A DNA stretch of 64,000 nucleotides from JAPLDA01 sp043787975 (GTDB lineage Bacteria; Bacteroidota; Bacteroidia; AKYH767-A; 2013-40CM-41-45): contig JAYVUK010000045.1 of assembly GCA_043787975.1 (NCBI GenBank), positions 1 to 64,000 of the forward strand, in the 5' to 3' direction. The notes beneath the pieces are model-generated. The model did no database searches. It saw nothing but the letters and a program-made list of their open reading frames with translations, and was not told the origin of the DNA. This document shows positions 33,414 through 43,271 of this stretch, in pieces. The position numbers and the translations under genes are program-made. The number at the start of each line of letters is the position of its first letter. Within the stretch, counting starts at the first letter, position 1.

Positions 33414-35336
33414 TCACTGATCAAAAAATCTCCAACTGAAACCAAACTTCAGCGTTGTTCCTTGCATCGGGTAATGCGGAGTTAAATAATATCCTTTGTT
33501 CGGAAAAAAGTCGGTGATGTTTTCAAGTTTTACAAATACTCTTGCTGTTTTTATTCTCAGGTTGACAAAAAAATCTGCCAGCGCATATCCACCGGTCTTC
33601 TTTTCATTCTGCCAATAGAAGAGGCCTGTTGCGGGCATGAACGCATCCGCATAATAAAGTGAGCTGTAATTAAAATCAAAACCGATTTGTAGCAGCAATG
33701 CTTTGTTGTAAAAGAAGGATTCATAAAAGAGAGACTGATTGCAAATCAAGGATGGGAGATGCAACACTTCATCATGATTTGCTTTTTGAATGATGAATGA
33801 ATTATTCAAATGGAATTTTTGCAGTTGAAAATTCTTGGTAAGCGAATAGTTCAGCACTTGGATTTCAGGTTGACTTTGTGAAGGCGAAGCAGTCGAGTCA
33901 AGATAAATTAAATTGCTGATGGATGTTGCTTCAATTCTGATCGAGAACTTGTATTTTGGATAAGAATAGTCAGCAGAAATATTTTTCACAGAACTCTTCT
34001 CGTTCGCCAGAGGCGAATCCCAGATAAAATGATTGGAATAATAATGCTCGTCAATAAATTCTGGCGACTTCAAACTGTGTTTTGCAGAAAGATTCAGAAA
34101 ACCAAATTCGTTCAATGGAATACGAACAAGACCTTCTGCCTTGTAGTCATTTATATTTTCTCCTTCGAAAATGTATTCTCCTGAACCTTTCAAAAATATT
34201 TTATGTTCGTCATCAAGGTTACTCAGGCTTCCGAACACCGAAGTGTTTTGAAAAATCCTGTCAAGAAACTGCAAACCGGGATTTGCAAATTGCGAATACC
34301 TTAGCCATTGATGTTCCATGCCAACGGAATAGTAAAGCGATCTTAATTTGTCAGGATGGTTTTTCGAATTGGTGAGCGATGATAAAGAAATCCGGTTTCT
34401 TAAATCGAAATAGTGAAGTGAGTCGTGAGATGAAGTTGACAGAAAACTATGGGTGTAAAAATCACCGGGATCTGTATCGATATAAGTGAATGAACGCGAT
34501 TCAAGATTGATCGAGTATTCTATTCTTGACGCCGCTTTGAAATGATAATCGCTTGTCGTATCAGAAGTTTTCTCTTCCGTTTTATAACCCAGATCATAAA
34601 ATTGTCGCAACGAAAATTTGTGATTGTGAAAATGATTTTCAGCGTCCGCCAGGTTGACAAGCAATCCTTGCATTTCAAGATTGCTTACTGAGCTATTGTC
34701 AAAAATAGAATCACTATGAAGTCCTCCGTTCACATGATTTTCAACCGTATTCCAATAGGCATAAGCGAGTAAATTGTAACGGTTGTTTTCTGAATGAAGC
34801 CATGTGTAAAGGTTCAGGTAGCTGCTATAGGTAGTTCCATTTTTTAAAAAGCCCTGTGAACCAAGGCGATTAAAATCAAGCCCGGCATTCCAGTTTTTGG
34901 TGATGTTCTCAGACAACGCAACCGTTATCTGCGCTTCTTTTCCTGCTGCAAGGTGATACTGTATCTCTGAAAATGCTTTGTTGGTTTTGAAGTACCGGAT
35001 TTTTTCCTCGTTGAACAGGTAAAGATCGTAGGTGTGAAAACCAATATCAGTAAACAGGGTTGTCCGTGTCAAAAACAATTGTGATGAAGCTGCGCTGCCG
35101 ATATTAGAAAGGAAGTTGTAGTGTCTCCAAATCGTTGGATTAATAATTTCAAGGTTGTTTAATGTCGTATCGAGAGCATAAAATAGTACCTGTTGGGATG
35201 TAAAAGCATTCTCATCGATGTATTTTATCACAGTCGGTATACTGATTACTTTTTTCGCAGTATCTTCTGGAGAAGCATATGCTAAAGGGACGGTAAAAAG
35301 TAAAACGAGTAGTAGAAGTAAACCCCTGATTTTCAT
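33414..35336 (-). CDS. Putative porin (Porin_10-like outer-membrane barrel)
   Basis: A 640-aa exported protein with signal peptide MKIRGLLLLL ... YAS. The whole mature chain alternates polar and hydrophobic residues with many aromatic strand ends, and finishes with FGFSWRFFDQ, an outer-membrane barrel C-terminus. This length and pattern match the Bacteroidota putative porin family (PF14121). ATG 35336 is used in preference to an upstream in-frame start, because it begins the signal peptide and lies just after a -7 box. Confidence 0.78.
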   Translation of the reverse strand: MKIRGLLLLLVLLFTVPLAYASPEDTAKKVISIPTVIKYIDENAFTSQQVLFYALDTTLNNLEIINPTIWRHYNFLSNIGSAASSQLFLTRTTLFTDIGFHTYDLYLFNEEKIRYFKTNKAFSEIQYHLAAGKEAQITVALSENITKNWNAGLDFNRLGSQGFLKNGTTYSSYLNLYTWLHSENNRYNLLAYAYWNTVENHVNGGLHSDSIFDNSSVSNLEMQGLLVNLADAENHFHNHKFSLRQFYDLGYKTEEKTSDTTSDYHFKAASRIEYSINLESRSFTYIDTDPGDFYTHSFLSTSSHDSLHYFDLRNRISLSSLTNSKNHPDKLRSLYYSVGMEHQWLRYSQFANPGLQFLDRIFQNTSVFGSLSNLDDEHKIFLKGSGEYIFEGENINDYKAEGLVRIPLNEFGFLNLSAKHSLKSPEFIDEHYYSNHFIWDSPLANEKSSVKNISADYSYPKYKFSIRIEATSISNLIYLDSTASPSQSQPEIQVLNYSLTKNFQLQKFHLNNSFIIQKANHDEVLHLPSLICNQSLFYESFFYNKALLLQIGFDFNYSSLYYADAFMPATGLFYWQNEKKTGGYALADFFVNLRIKTARVFVKLENITDFFPNKGYYLTPHYPMQGTTLKFGFSWRFFDQ

Positions 35337-35364
35337 CAATAGCTGTTCATTCAATTTGTAGTCG

Positions 35365-35372
35365 CAAATGTA
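35365..35372 (-). promoter_or_regulatory. -7 box of the putative porin gene
   Basis: On the minus strand the sequence reads TACATTTG, 28 bases before the ATG at 35336. It confirms the shorter start. Confidence 0.6.
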
Positions 35373-35722
35373 TGGGAAATTGATGAAGCTACTCAATGCT
35401 CAAAGTATTCGGCAATTGATTTTTTTGCAATCCTTATTCCTGATTTTGTAGGCATTGTGAAGTGAAGAAGAGAGCTTTTAAAAAAATTCTTACAGTTTTA
35501 TGAGCAAATAAAAAGATCGTTTTGATTGGTTGATTTTTAATCTTAAGGATTTTTTAATTTTTTGTAAATCTTTTTCTTAACGAACCTGTTAAATCCTTAC
35601 ACCTGTAATCAGTAGTTGTATGAACCGGCAACTTCTATCGGTAATAGGTGATCTTTATTAATAGTAATAGTGGATGGTGACTTCAGTTGTTTGAAGACAA
35701 TCTGCTTTCAAAAAAATAAACC
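35373..35722. other. AT-rich divergent intergenic region
   Basis: This 350-base region separates the porin and a large T9SS gene transcribed in opposite directions. It is AT-rich with T runs (around 35525-35580). I see no gene, RNA or clear promoter for the plus-strand gene in it. Confidence 0.5.
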
Positions 35723-38392
35723 ATGTATCGCGCAGGTTTTTTTTATGGAATGTCAAAGAGAATTGCAACGGCAGTTGCTTTTCTCTTTTTGATCATTCAG
35801 GCCAACGCGATTACGTATTACTCCCGTACCAGTGGAGTCAACTGGAATACAAATTCTTCGTGGTCGACTGTGACGTATGGTGGCGCTGCTGCATCAAATT
35901 ATCCTCGTGCAGGCGATACGGCATACATTGCAGATTTGATGACAATCTTTGTGAGTTCAACAAGTGCTTGTTCAGTAATCAACATTGGCCAGGGTTCATC
36001 AGGTATTTTACAATTCGGAAGCACAGGAAATTTTACATTAACTGTCAGTGACAATATTATTGTCAATACCGGCGCACAACTTCTTTATAACAGCAATAAC
36101 ACTCGTACACATTCGCTGAAGATAGGAGGTGACCTGATTAACTACGGGACTGTCGATCTTGTATACGATGCCAACGACCGTGTGAATCTTACTTTTGATG
36201 GAGCGTTAGACGCTACAATTTCAGGTGCAGGAACCTGGTCGCTGAATACAGTTACACTTAACAAATCTTCTTCTGCAACCTATCTTGATGTACAATCTTC
36301 GACGTTTGAATCTGGTATTACTTCGCTGGTTACAACAGTCGGAACCTATATTCATGACAACGCAAGCAGTTATTCAATTAATGCTGCAGCTGCATCTAAT
36401 TTCACAATCACATCAACGGTTATATTCAAAGTCCCACAGGGAACTTTATGGTTCAGCCCGGGAAGCAGCACGCTTTACCTAGAAGGTTCATTGTATGTAT
36501 CGGGCGGTAATGTGTATGTAGGCTCCACCACAGGAACCCTTGGATTGCTTTATAGTCAACCAGCAAGTTTTGTCCCTTATCTTGAAGTGAGCGCTGGTTT
36601 TTTAGATGTGTATGGAGGTATTTCAAATAATTCAAGTGCGCCGTTTAGTTTCAGGATGACAGGCGGAACCATCCTTCTTCAAAATGGTTCAACCGGAACA
36701 AAGCAGGGAATATTTTTTCAGAACGATTTATCTACAAGTTCTTTTTACATGAGTGGCGGTACAATCATTCTTCAAAATCATAATCTTCCCGGAGGTACCA
36801 ATAATGACTGGTCTATTTGTGGAACTGTAGGAACGGTAAAAGTGACTGGCGGAACTGTTCAATTCGGAAATAATTCGACAGCGACAGGAACAACGTTTGA
36901 TTTTGCACCCTTCCCCGGAGTCGTTCAACCGAATATGAAAGTAACAGGAACTTCAGGAGCAGCCGTTTCACTGGCAACTTCAAAAAGTTCTACAGCTGAT
37001 TTTATGTTATTGAGCTTATACATTGACGTAAACAAAACTTTTGATGTTCGTTCAATCCAGGGAGTAAGCGGAGATTCAAAAAACATGACATTGACATCCA
37101 CCTATGACGGAACAAATGCTTTTTATAACGATGGAACTTTTACAGCACGAACCGGGACCGTCACTTTTTCCGGAAGCGTACCACAAACAATAGGCGGAAG
37201 TTCTGCAGCTACCTTTTATAATCTCACCATCAATGCATCGAGTGATGTTACGCTGGCGAGTACGGAAAATGTTTCCAGCCTATTGACAATGTCTTCCGGA
37301 AATCTAAATACAACTTCAACAAATATTCTTGTTTGCACAAGCAGCGCAAATGCAACGATGGGTTCTGCCGGTTCATTCGTTAATGGACCCATGAAACAAA
37401 CTGTCGCTACTTTAAGTCAGACAAGCAGAAATTTTCCGATCGGGAAGGGATCGTCCTATCGCCCCGCTGTGCTTACTACATGGCATTCGAACACAACTTC
37501 GGTTACCTACGAAGGAGAGGTTATTAATTCGTCTGCCAGCTCTCTTGGTTATAACATTCCTTCTTCCCTTGCAACTGTTTCTGCGACCAGGTATTGGAAT
37601 TTCAACAGGCAAAATGTATCCAACTTTGTCACCGCAACCATGAAACTTTATTACGACGCAGATGATGGTGTGACGGACAAGTCTAATGTAAGTGTTATAA
37701 ACGATGATGGTAGCTCAAATTGGTTAGACATGGGCGGAACAGGAACTGCAAATACAACAGGGAACATTACTTCAAACGCGATTTCGAGTTTCAAATCAAA
37801 ATTTTCGCTTGGTTTTCCTCTCGGTGGATTGCCGATAGAACTCGTGAGTTTTAACGCAGTAGAATCAGGGGATGATGTAGTTTGTGACTGGACAACCGAC
37901 TCGGAAATTAACAATGATTATTTCACGGTCGAACGATCAAAAGACGGAGTTGCTTACGATCCTGTTGTGGTCATAAAAGGCGCGGGAAACAGCAGCCATG
38001 AGCTGCATTATTCTGCTATTGATAAAAAGCCATTACCGGGAAATTCGTATTACCGTTTGAGGCAGACGAATTACGATGGAAGCTTGACCTATTCAGATGC
38101 CGTGCACGTGTATATGGATAAATCCGCTTCTTCAGTGTACACTTTTTTTCCAAATCCATCCGATGGAAGGTTGATTCATATAACGAGAAATGGCATGGAT
38201 ATGAGCGATTCTAAAATTATTCTTCTGGATATTTTTGGAAGAGAAATACCTGTGAAAAATCAGTTGTCGTATGATGGTAAGGAAATCAATCTTTTGATGG
38301 ATCCATTTTTAGTTCATGATGAAATATATTTCATTTCCATTTTAAATGGAACAGATTGCGTGAAGGAAAAAATTCTCATCCATACACGCTAA
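35723..38392 (+). CDS. Large secreted beta-rich (autotransporter-like repeat) protein with T9SS sorting domain
   Basis: An 889-aa exported protein. Either ATG 35723 or ATG 35750 may be used; the second gives signal peptide MSKRIATAVAFL ... QANA. After YYSRTSGVNWNTNSSWST, residues 30-600 are rich in Ser, Thr, Gly and Asn, with strand-turn periodicity typical of right-handed beta-helix surface proteins (GTLWFSPGSSTLYLEGSLYVSGG type). Residues near 690-780 resemble a fibronectin-like module (SGDDVVCDWTTDSEINNDYFTVERS). The last 85 residues form a T9SS type A domain (TFFPNPSDGRL ... KEKILIHTR). Adhesive or structural role is likely. Confidence 0.78.
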   Translation: MYRAGFFYGMSKRIATAVAFLFLIIQANAITYYSRTSGVNWNTNSSWSTVTYGGAAASNYPRAGDTAYIADLMTIFVSSTSACSVINIGQGSSGILQFGSTGNFTLTVSDNIIVNTGAQLLYNSNNTRTHSLKIGGDLINYGTVDLVYDANDRVNLTFDGALDATISGAGTWSLNTVTLNKSSSATYLDVQSSTFESGITSLVTTVGTYIHDNASSYSINAAAASNFTITSTVIFKVPQGTLWFSPGSSTLYLEGSLYVSGGNVYVGSTTGTLGLLYSQPASFVPYLEVSAGFLDVYGGISNNSSAPFSFRMTGGTILLQNGSTGTKQGIFFQNDLSTSSFYMSGGTIILQNHNLPGGTNNDWSICGTVGTVKVTGGTVQFGNNSTATGTTFDFAPFPGVVQPNMKVTGTSGAAVSLATSKSSTADFMLLSLYIDVNKTFDVRSIQGVSGDSKNMTLTSTYDGTNAFYNDGTFTARTGTVTFSGSVPQTIGGSSAATFYNLTINASSDVTLASTENVSSLLTMSSGNLNTTSTNILVCTSSANATMGSAGSFVNGPMKQTVATLSQTSRNFPIGKGSSYRPAVLTTWHSNTTSVTYEGEVINSSASSLGYNIPSSLATVSATRYWNFNRQNVSNFVTATMKLYYDADDGVTDKSNVSVINDDGSSNWLDMGGTGTANTTGNITSNAISSFKSKFSLGFPLGGLPIELVSFNAVESGDDVVCDWTTDSEINNDYFTVERSKDGVAYDPVVVIKGAGNSSHELHYSAIDKKPLPGNSYYRLRQTNYDGSLTYSDAVHVYMDKSASSVYTFFPNPSDGRLIHITRNGMDMSDSKIILLDIFGREIPVKNQLSYDGKEINLLMDPFLVHDEIYFISILNGTDCVKEKILIHTR

Positions 38393-38491
38393 ACTTTTTT
38401 TGGCATGTTCAGCTGTCATTATTTTTGAAATCCGTTTCACGAACTCCGGCAAATATTCTGATATTGCAGAATAAATTTTCAAAAATTTTTT

Positions 38492-41317
38492 ATGCCGACA
38501 TTTCTCGGGCAGCTGGTTGATGAATTGTATGATGGAAACAACGGTGACCTGTCATCGCTTTGTCTTGTATTTCCAACGCGTAGAGCTGGTTTGTTTTTCA
38601 AAAAACTGTTGGCTGAAAAAATTGACAAACCACATTGGTCTCCTGAAATTTTTTCCATACAGGATTTTATCCGGAGTTTTTCGACACACATCATTCCGGA
38701 TCAACTTGCGCTGATGTTTGAGTTGTTCGAAGTGTATAAAAAATATTTTCCGGATGAGTCTTTTGAGAAATTCTATCCATGGGGAGAAATGTTGTTGAAA
38801 GATTTTGATGAGGCGGATCGTAGTCTTGCTGATACGAAGCAATTATTTGCATACATCAGGGATGAAAGGCAAATTGACGAAGACTTTGAATTAGCAGAGG
38901 AAGACCTGGAGCGCATCCGAACTTTCTGGAAAACTTTTTTTAACAAAGAACCGGGCAAACTTAAAAATGAATTCCTGGAAAATTGGAAACATCTTGGCAG
39001 CATCTATGGTGATTTTAAAATTCAACTCAATAAAAAAAACTGGGCTTACGAAGGGTCTGCGTATCGTCATGTTGCTGAAAGCCTGGAGACGAAGAAGATT
39101 TCAGTGAATCATGATAAAATAATTTTTGCGGGATTTTACGCGTTGTCTAAGGCAGAGGAAAAAATTATTCAACATCTCCTCGATGAGGGTACCGGCGAAA
39201 TTTTTTGGGATGCGGATTCTTATTATTTCGATGACATAAAGCAGGAAGCAGGAATTTTTTTAAGAAATAATGCATTGCTTAAACCCGGTTTCAAATGGAA
39301 TGCGAACGATTTTAAAACGAACGAAAAGGTTATTGAAATGATCGGAGTGCCGATGCAGGTCGGGCAAGCCAAGGTTGTTGGAAATATGTTGAAGGATTTA
39401 ACAACAGCTGAAAATATTCCCGCCGATAAAATAGCAGTTGTTCTTCCTGATGAAAGCCTGTTATTTCCCGTCTTGTATTCATTGCCTGAAAACATTGAAG
39501 CTTTCAATGTGACAATGGGTTATCCGCTTTCATCAACGCCGTTATTTACGTTGTTGGAGTCGCTCATCCTTCTTCAAAGGAATATCCGGAAGTCAAAGGA
39601 TGGTCAGATCAGTTTTTATTATAAACATGTCATCAACATATTAAATCATTCTTCTATACAGCAAGTCGAAGCCAATTACATACGAACATGGATGAAGCAA
39701 TTTCAGAAGGAATTAAGATGGATTCAGATTCCGAAGGAGAAGTTATGCGATGAAAATTCGCCTGAACTTTTCAAAAATATTTTCCATGAATTGAATAAAC
39801 CGGAAGATGTGTTTGACTATTTTAAAATCGTGCTCCTGCAAATATTGGAAAGCATGAAGGAAAGGGAATTCAAATTTCACGAAATTGAATCGGAATATGT
39901 GTATCATTTTTATGTGCAATTGAAACGATTGGAAGATGTGGTAAAACAACATTCACAAAAATTGTCATTGGATACATTCTGGAATTTATATAAAGAAATC
40001 ATTTACTCTTCCAAGATTCCGTTTTCAGGAGAACCTCTGAAAGGATTGCAGGTCATGGGTTTTTTGGAAACACGCTTGCTTGATTTTGAGAACCTGTTTA
40101 TTCTCTCTGTCAATGAAGACACGTTGCCGGCTTCTTCCAATCATCCTTCTTTTATTCCATATAACATCCGTAAGTCATTCGGCCTTCCTACGTATGAGGA
40201 TCAGCAAGCTGTTTCATCGTATCACTTTTACCGGCTTCTTCAGCGGGCAAAAAATATTTACCTGTTGTACAATACGGAAACGAAAAGCATTACAGCAGGA
40301 GAGAAATCAAGGTATTTGTTACAGCTTGTGCATGAAATGCAGAAAAAATTTCCGGATAAAATAAAAATTAACTCAAGCATTGCGGTAACAGATTTTGTGA
40401 GGACTGAAACCAAAGAGATTGTAATTAAAAAGACAGTCGATCTAATGAGTGACCTTGAAAAATATTTCTATAAAGGTGATTCTTACAATGAATATTCAGT
40501 AAAATTTTCGGCTTCTGCATTGATCAGTTACATTACCTGTCCGTTAAAATTCTATTTTCAGTACATAGCAAAAATCAGGGAGCAGGAGGAAGCAGAGGAA
40601 AACATGGAGGCTGCAACATTCGGAAAGATTCTGCATCGGACCATGCAATTGTTATATGGAGAAACAAGTAACCTGACGGAATCTGTTTTTGCTCAGCTTG
40701 AAAAGAAAATTCCTACAGCGATTGACCTGGCGATTAAGGAAGAGTTTAGCGGAGATGATTTATTGGAAGGAAAGAATATTTTGTTGAGACATGTGATGAT
40801 CGAGTTGGTTCAAAAAGTTTTGAGAATTGATAAAAGGGATTTGCCGATCATCATCCGTTTTCTTGAAGAAAAATTTTATCATCCGATTCAGATTGGTAGC
40901 AACAAAGCTGTTCTGTTGTATGGAATTATTGATCGTGTAGACGAAGCAGCCGGAAATGTCAGGATCATTGATTATAAAACAGGGAAAGTCGATTCCGGTA
41001 ACCCGGAAAATTTGGAAAAAATATTTCACGATCCCAAATTCAAGGAGCAGTTTCAGACCTATTTTTATTCTTACCTTTTTTCGAAAAAATCTATTGAAAA
41101 ACCTGTCAAAGCGGGTGTGTTGGCAATAAAAAATTTGTCAGAAGGAATTAAGTATTTAAATGGAGGTGAAGCCATTTCTAGGGAACAGTTTAAAGAATTT
41201 GAGAGTGGTTTAATTACTTTGATTTCAGCAATCATGAATCCGGCGTTGCCTTTTGACCAGACCATTGAAGTGGAGCGTTGCAAGTATTGCGCATACAAGG
41301 AAATCTGTGAACGTTAG
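38492..41317 (+). CDS. AddB-like PD-(D/E)XK nuclease/helicase-fold protein
   Basis: A 941-aa protein resembling the AddB subunit of the AddAB recombination nuclease. The N-terminus has LVFPTRRAGLFFK in place of a clean Walker A. The C-terminal nuclease domain shows GIIDRVDE and IIDYKTGK (about 815-832). Four cysteines positioned for a [4Fe-4S] cluster are present: one in TCPLKFYF (about 683) and three in ERCKYCAYKEICER (about 928-941). No addA gene is adjacent, so the partner must be elsewhere. Presumed role is double-strand break processing. Confidence 0.82.
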   Translation: MPTFLGQLVDELYDGNNGDLSSLCLVFPTRRAGLFFKKLLAEKIDKPHWSPEIFSIQDFIRSFSTHIIPDQLALMFELFEVYKKYFPDESFEKFYPWGEMLLKDFDEADRSLADTKQLFAYIRDERQIDEDFELAEEDLERIRTFWKTFFNKEPGKLKNEFLENWKHLGSIYGDFKIQLNKKNWAYEGSAYRHVAESLETKKISVNHDKIIFAGFYALSKAEEKIIQHLLDEGTGEIFWDADSYYFDDIKQEAGIFLRNNALLKPGFKWNANDFKTNEKVIEMIGVPMQVGQAKVVGNMLKDLTTAENIPADKIAVVLPDESLLFPVLYSLPENIEAFNVTMGYPLSSTPLFTLLESLILLQRNIRKSKDGQISFYYKHVINILNHSSIQQVEANYIRTWMKQFQKELRWIQIPKEKLCDENSPELFKNIFHELNKPEDVFDYFKIVLLQILESMKEREFKFHEIESEYVYHFYVQLKRLEDVVKQHSQKLSLDTFWNLYKEIIYSSKIPFSGEPLKGLQVMGFLETRLLDFENLFILSVNEDTLPASSNHPSFIPYNIRKSFGLPTYEDQQAVSSYHFYRLLQRAKNIYLLYNTETKSITAGEKSRYLLQLVHEMQKKFPDKIKINSSIAVTDFVRTETKEIVIKKTVDLMSDLEKYFYKGDSYNEYSVKFSASALISYITCPLKFYFQYIAKIREQEEAEENMEAATFGKILHRTMQLLYGETSNLTESVFAQLEKKIPTAIDLAIKEEFSGDDLLEGKNILLRHVMIELVQKVLRIDKRDLPIIIRFLEEKFYHPIQIGSNKAVLLYGIIDRVDEAAGNVRIIDYKTGKVDSGNPENLEKIFHDPKFKEQFQTYFYSYLFSKKSIEKPVKAGVLAIKNLSEGIKYLNGGEAISREQFKEFESGLITLISAIMNPALPFDQTIEVERCKYCAYKEICER

Positions 41318-41368
41318 AATGTATAGCGGACCAACAATTTTTCTTTCCTTTGTTATGAAATAGATCAG

Positions 41369-42295
41369 ATGCATATGAAACCGATTGCGATTGCAATTCA
41401 TGGAGGAGCAGGAACGATATTAAAATCTCAGATGACTGCGGAGATGGAGGAACGTTATAAGAATGTTCTTGCAAAGGCAGTTGAGCATGGATACCATATT
41501 TTAAAGACAGGTGGAAATGCGTTGGATGCTGTCGAAGCTGCAGTTATTGAATTGGAAGATTCTCCTTTATTCAACGCAGGAAAAGGTTCTGTTTTTACAA
41601 ATGATGGCAAGCATGAAATGGATGCTTCGATCATGGAAGGAGCTAATCTGAAAGCAGGAGCCGTCGCCGGAATTAAGGGTGTTAAAAACCCGGTTCAACT
41701 GGCAAGAGCCATCATAGATCATTCCGAGCACGTCATGCTTTTTGGAGAAGGAGCAGAACAGTTTGCAAAAAAAATGAAGCTAAAGTTTGAAAATGAAGAT
41801 TACTTTTTTGATCAGTTGAGGTATGATCAATGGATGGAGATTCGTGAATCGGAAAAGATGCAACTGGATCATTCAGCTAAAAAATTCGGTACGGTTGGAG
41901 CGGTTGCATTGGATGTGAATGGAAATCTTGCAGCAGCTACTTCAACCGGAGGAATGACAAATAAACGATTCGGAAGAGTAGGAGATAGCCCGGTCATCGG
42001 CGCAGGAACGTATGCAAATAACAATACATGCGCAGTATCATGTACAGGTCATGGAGAATATTTTTTACGTTCAGTAGTTGCGTACGATATTTCTTGTTTA
42101 ATGGAATATAAAAATTTATCATTGAAAGAGGCATGTGAATTTGTTGTAAACGATAAGTTGAAAAAGATAAATGGTGAAGGCGGAGTGATTGCCCTGGATA
42201 CGTTGGGCAATGTTGAACTCATTTTCAATTCAGCAGGAATGTATCGCGCCTGGAAAATATCAGATGAAAATTCAGGCGTAAAAATCTATAAATAG
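41369..42295 (+). CDS. Isoaspartyl peptidase / L-asparaginase (Ntn hydrolase, plant-type)
   Basis: A 308-aa threonine-nucleophile hydrolase. It opens with IAIHGGAGTI, contains GNALDAVEAAV and FNAGKGSVFT, and has the autocleavage site in KKFGTVGAVALD, where the Thr becomes the N-terminal nucleophile of the beta subunit. ATSTGGMTNKRFGRVGDSPVIGAGTYA (cited in part) supplies substrate binding. No signal peptide is seen, so it is likely cytoplasmic. It hydrolyses beta-aspartyl dipeptides and possibly asparagine. Confidence 0.92.
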   Translation: MHMKPIAIAIHGGAGTILKSQMTAEMEERYKNVLAKAVEHGYHILKTGGNALDAVEAAVIELEDSPLFNAGKGSVFTNDGKHEMDASIMEGANLKAGAVAGIKGVKNPVQLARAIIDHSEHVMLFGEGAEQFAKKMKLKFENEDYFFDQLRYDQWMEIRESEKMQLDHSAKKFGTVGAVALDVNGNLAAATSTGGMTNKRFGRVGDSPVIGAGTYANNNTCAVSCTGHGEYFLRSVVAYDISCLMEYKNLSLKEACEFVVNDKLKKINGEGGVIALDTLGNVELIFNSAGMYRAWKISDENSGVKIYK

Positions 42296-42304
42296 TTTTT
42301 TGCA

Positions 42305-43258
42305 TCAGAATACACGCTTCACCTGCTTTTTTGCATTGTCAATACTTGCATTTAATTCAAAGCCAAGAATTAAAATAAGCGAGTTGAAATAAATCCAAAG
42401 CATAATGACAATCAGTGTTCCGATGGAACCATACAGTTTATTATACTGTCCAAAGTTGTTCACGAAATAAGCAAATCCAACGGAAGCCATCGTTACCAGC
42501 ACAGTTGCAAATGTGGATCCTGCTGAAATAAAACGCCACCTTTTTTTTACGGAAGGTGCGTAATAATAAAGAAAGGAAATTGCAAAAAACAACAATGCAA
42601 GCACAATGAGCCATTTGCCAAGAAGCAGGAGCCAAACCTGTGTCTTTGTTTTCAGGATATGATGTTGAACCAAATATTTTGTAGCAATTTCTCCGAAGAT
42701 AATCAACACAGTTGCAATAATCAGAAGGGTGGACAAGGTCAGGGTAAGCACGAGAGCGGCGATCCTTCTTTTCGCTGGTGTACGGTTTTCACTTACATGA
42801 TACGAAGTATTAAATCCTTTCATAAGTGCCATGAAACCGTTGCTTGTAAAATAAAGAGCAAGTAGGAAGCCGAGTGATAACAAGCCTCCACGTTGGTGTT
42901 TGATAATATCTTCAATCGTTAAGCGAGTTGCATCATACGCATTGTTAGGAAGCAAATTCCGGATGAGATCGAGCAGTTGATCCTGGAAATCCTGGATGGG
43001 AACATACGGGATCAATGAAAATAAGAAAATAATTGCAGGGAATAGGGCAAGGAAAAAGCTAAATGCAAGCGACTGTGCTCTTGTTTTTACTCCTCCTCGC
43101 TGGATGCCTGTAAAAAAGAAATCGGCTACATCATAAACCGGAAGATGATCGAAGCCGGGTAACGCTGTGGTCTTTGAATAATTTATAAGTGTTCTGACCG
43201 GTGCCGAATAAACAATACCTCGCATTATTTTTCTGATAAAGTTGATTTTGATTTTCAA
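42305..43258 (-). CDS. YihY/BrkB-family inner-membrane protein
   Basis: A 317-aa protein with six hydrophobic segments and the family landmarks FFTGIQRGGVKTRAQSLAFSFFLALFPAIIF (in part), RGGLLSLGFLLALYFTSNGF and NKLYGSIGTLIVIMLWIYFNS. YihY proteins are inner-membrane proteins of uncertain role, once mislabelled RNase BN. The ORF starts at TTG 43258. ATG 43225 is an alternative, but the extra N-terminal residues (FIRKIMRGIVYS) look family-like, so I keep the longer form. It is convergent with the peptidase gene. Confidence 0.88.
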   Translation of the reverse strand: MKIKINFIRKIMRGIVYSAPVRTLINYSKTTALPGFDHLPVYDVADFFFTGIQRGGVKTRAQSLAFSFFLALFPAIIFLFSLIPYVPIQDFQDQLLDLIRNLLPNNAYDATRLTIEDIIKHQRGGLLSLGFLLALYFTSNGFMALMKGFNTSYHVSENRTPAKRRIAALVLTLTLSTLLIIATVLIIFGEIATKYLVQHHILKTKTQVWLLLLGKWLIVLALLFFAISFLYYYAPSVKKRWRFISAGSTFATVLVTMASVGFAYFVNNFGQYNKLYGSIGTLIVIMLWIYFNSLILILGFELNASIDNAKKQVKRVF

Positions 43259-43271
43259 AGCACTGCGGTGA

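Noticed and set aside
35723..38392. Type V autotransporter
   Set aside because: There is no C-terminal beta-barrel; the protein ends in a T9SS sorting domain.
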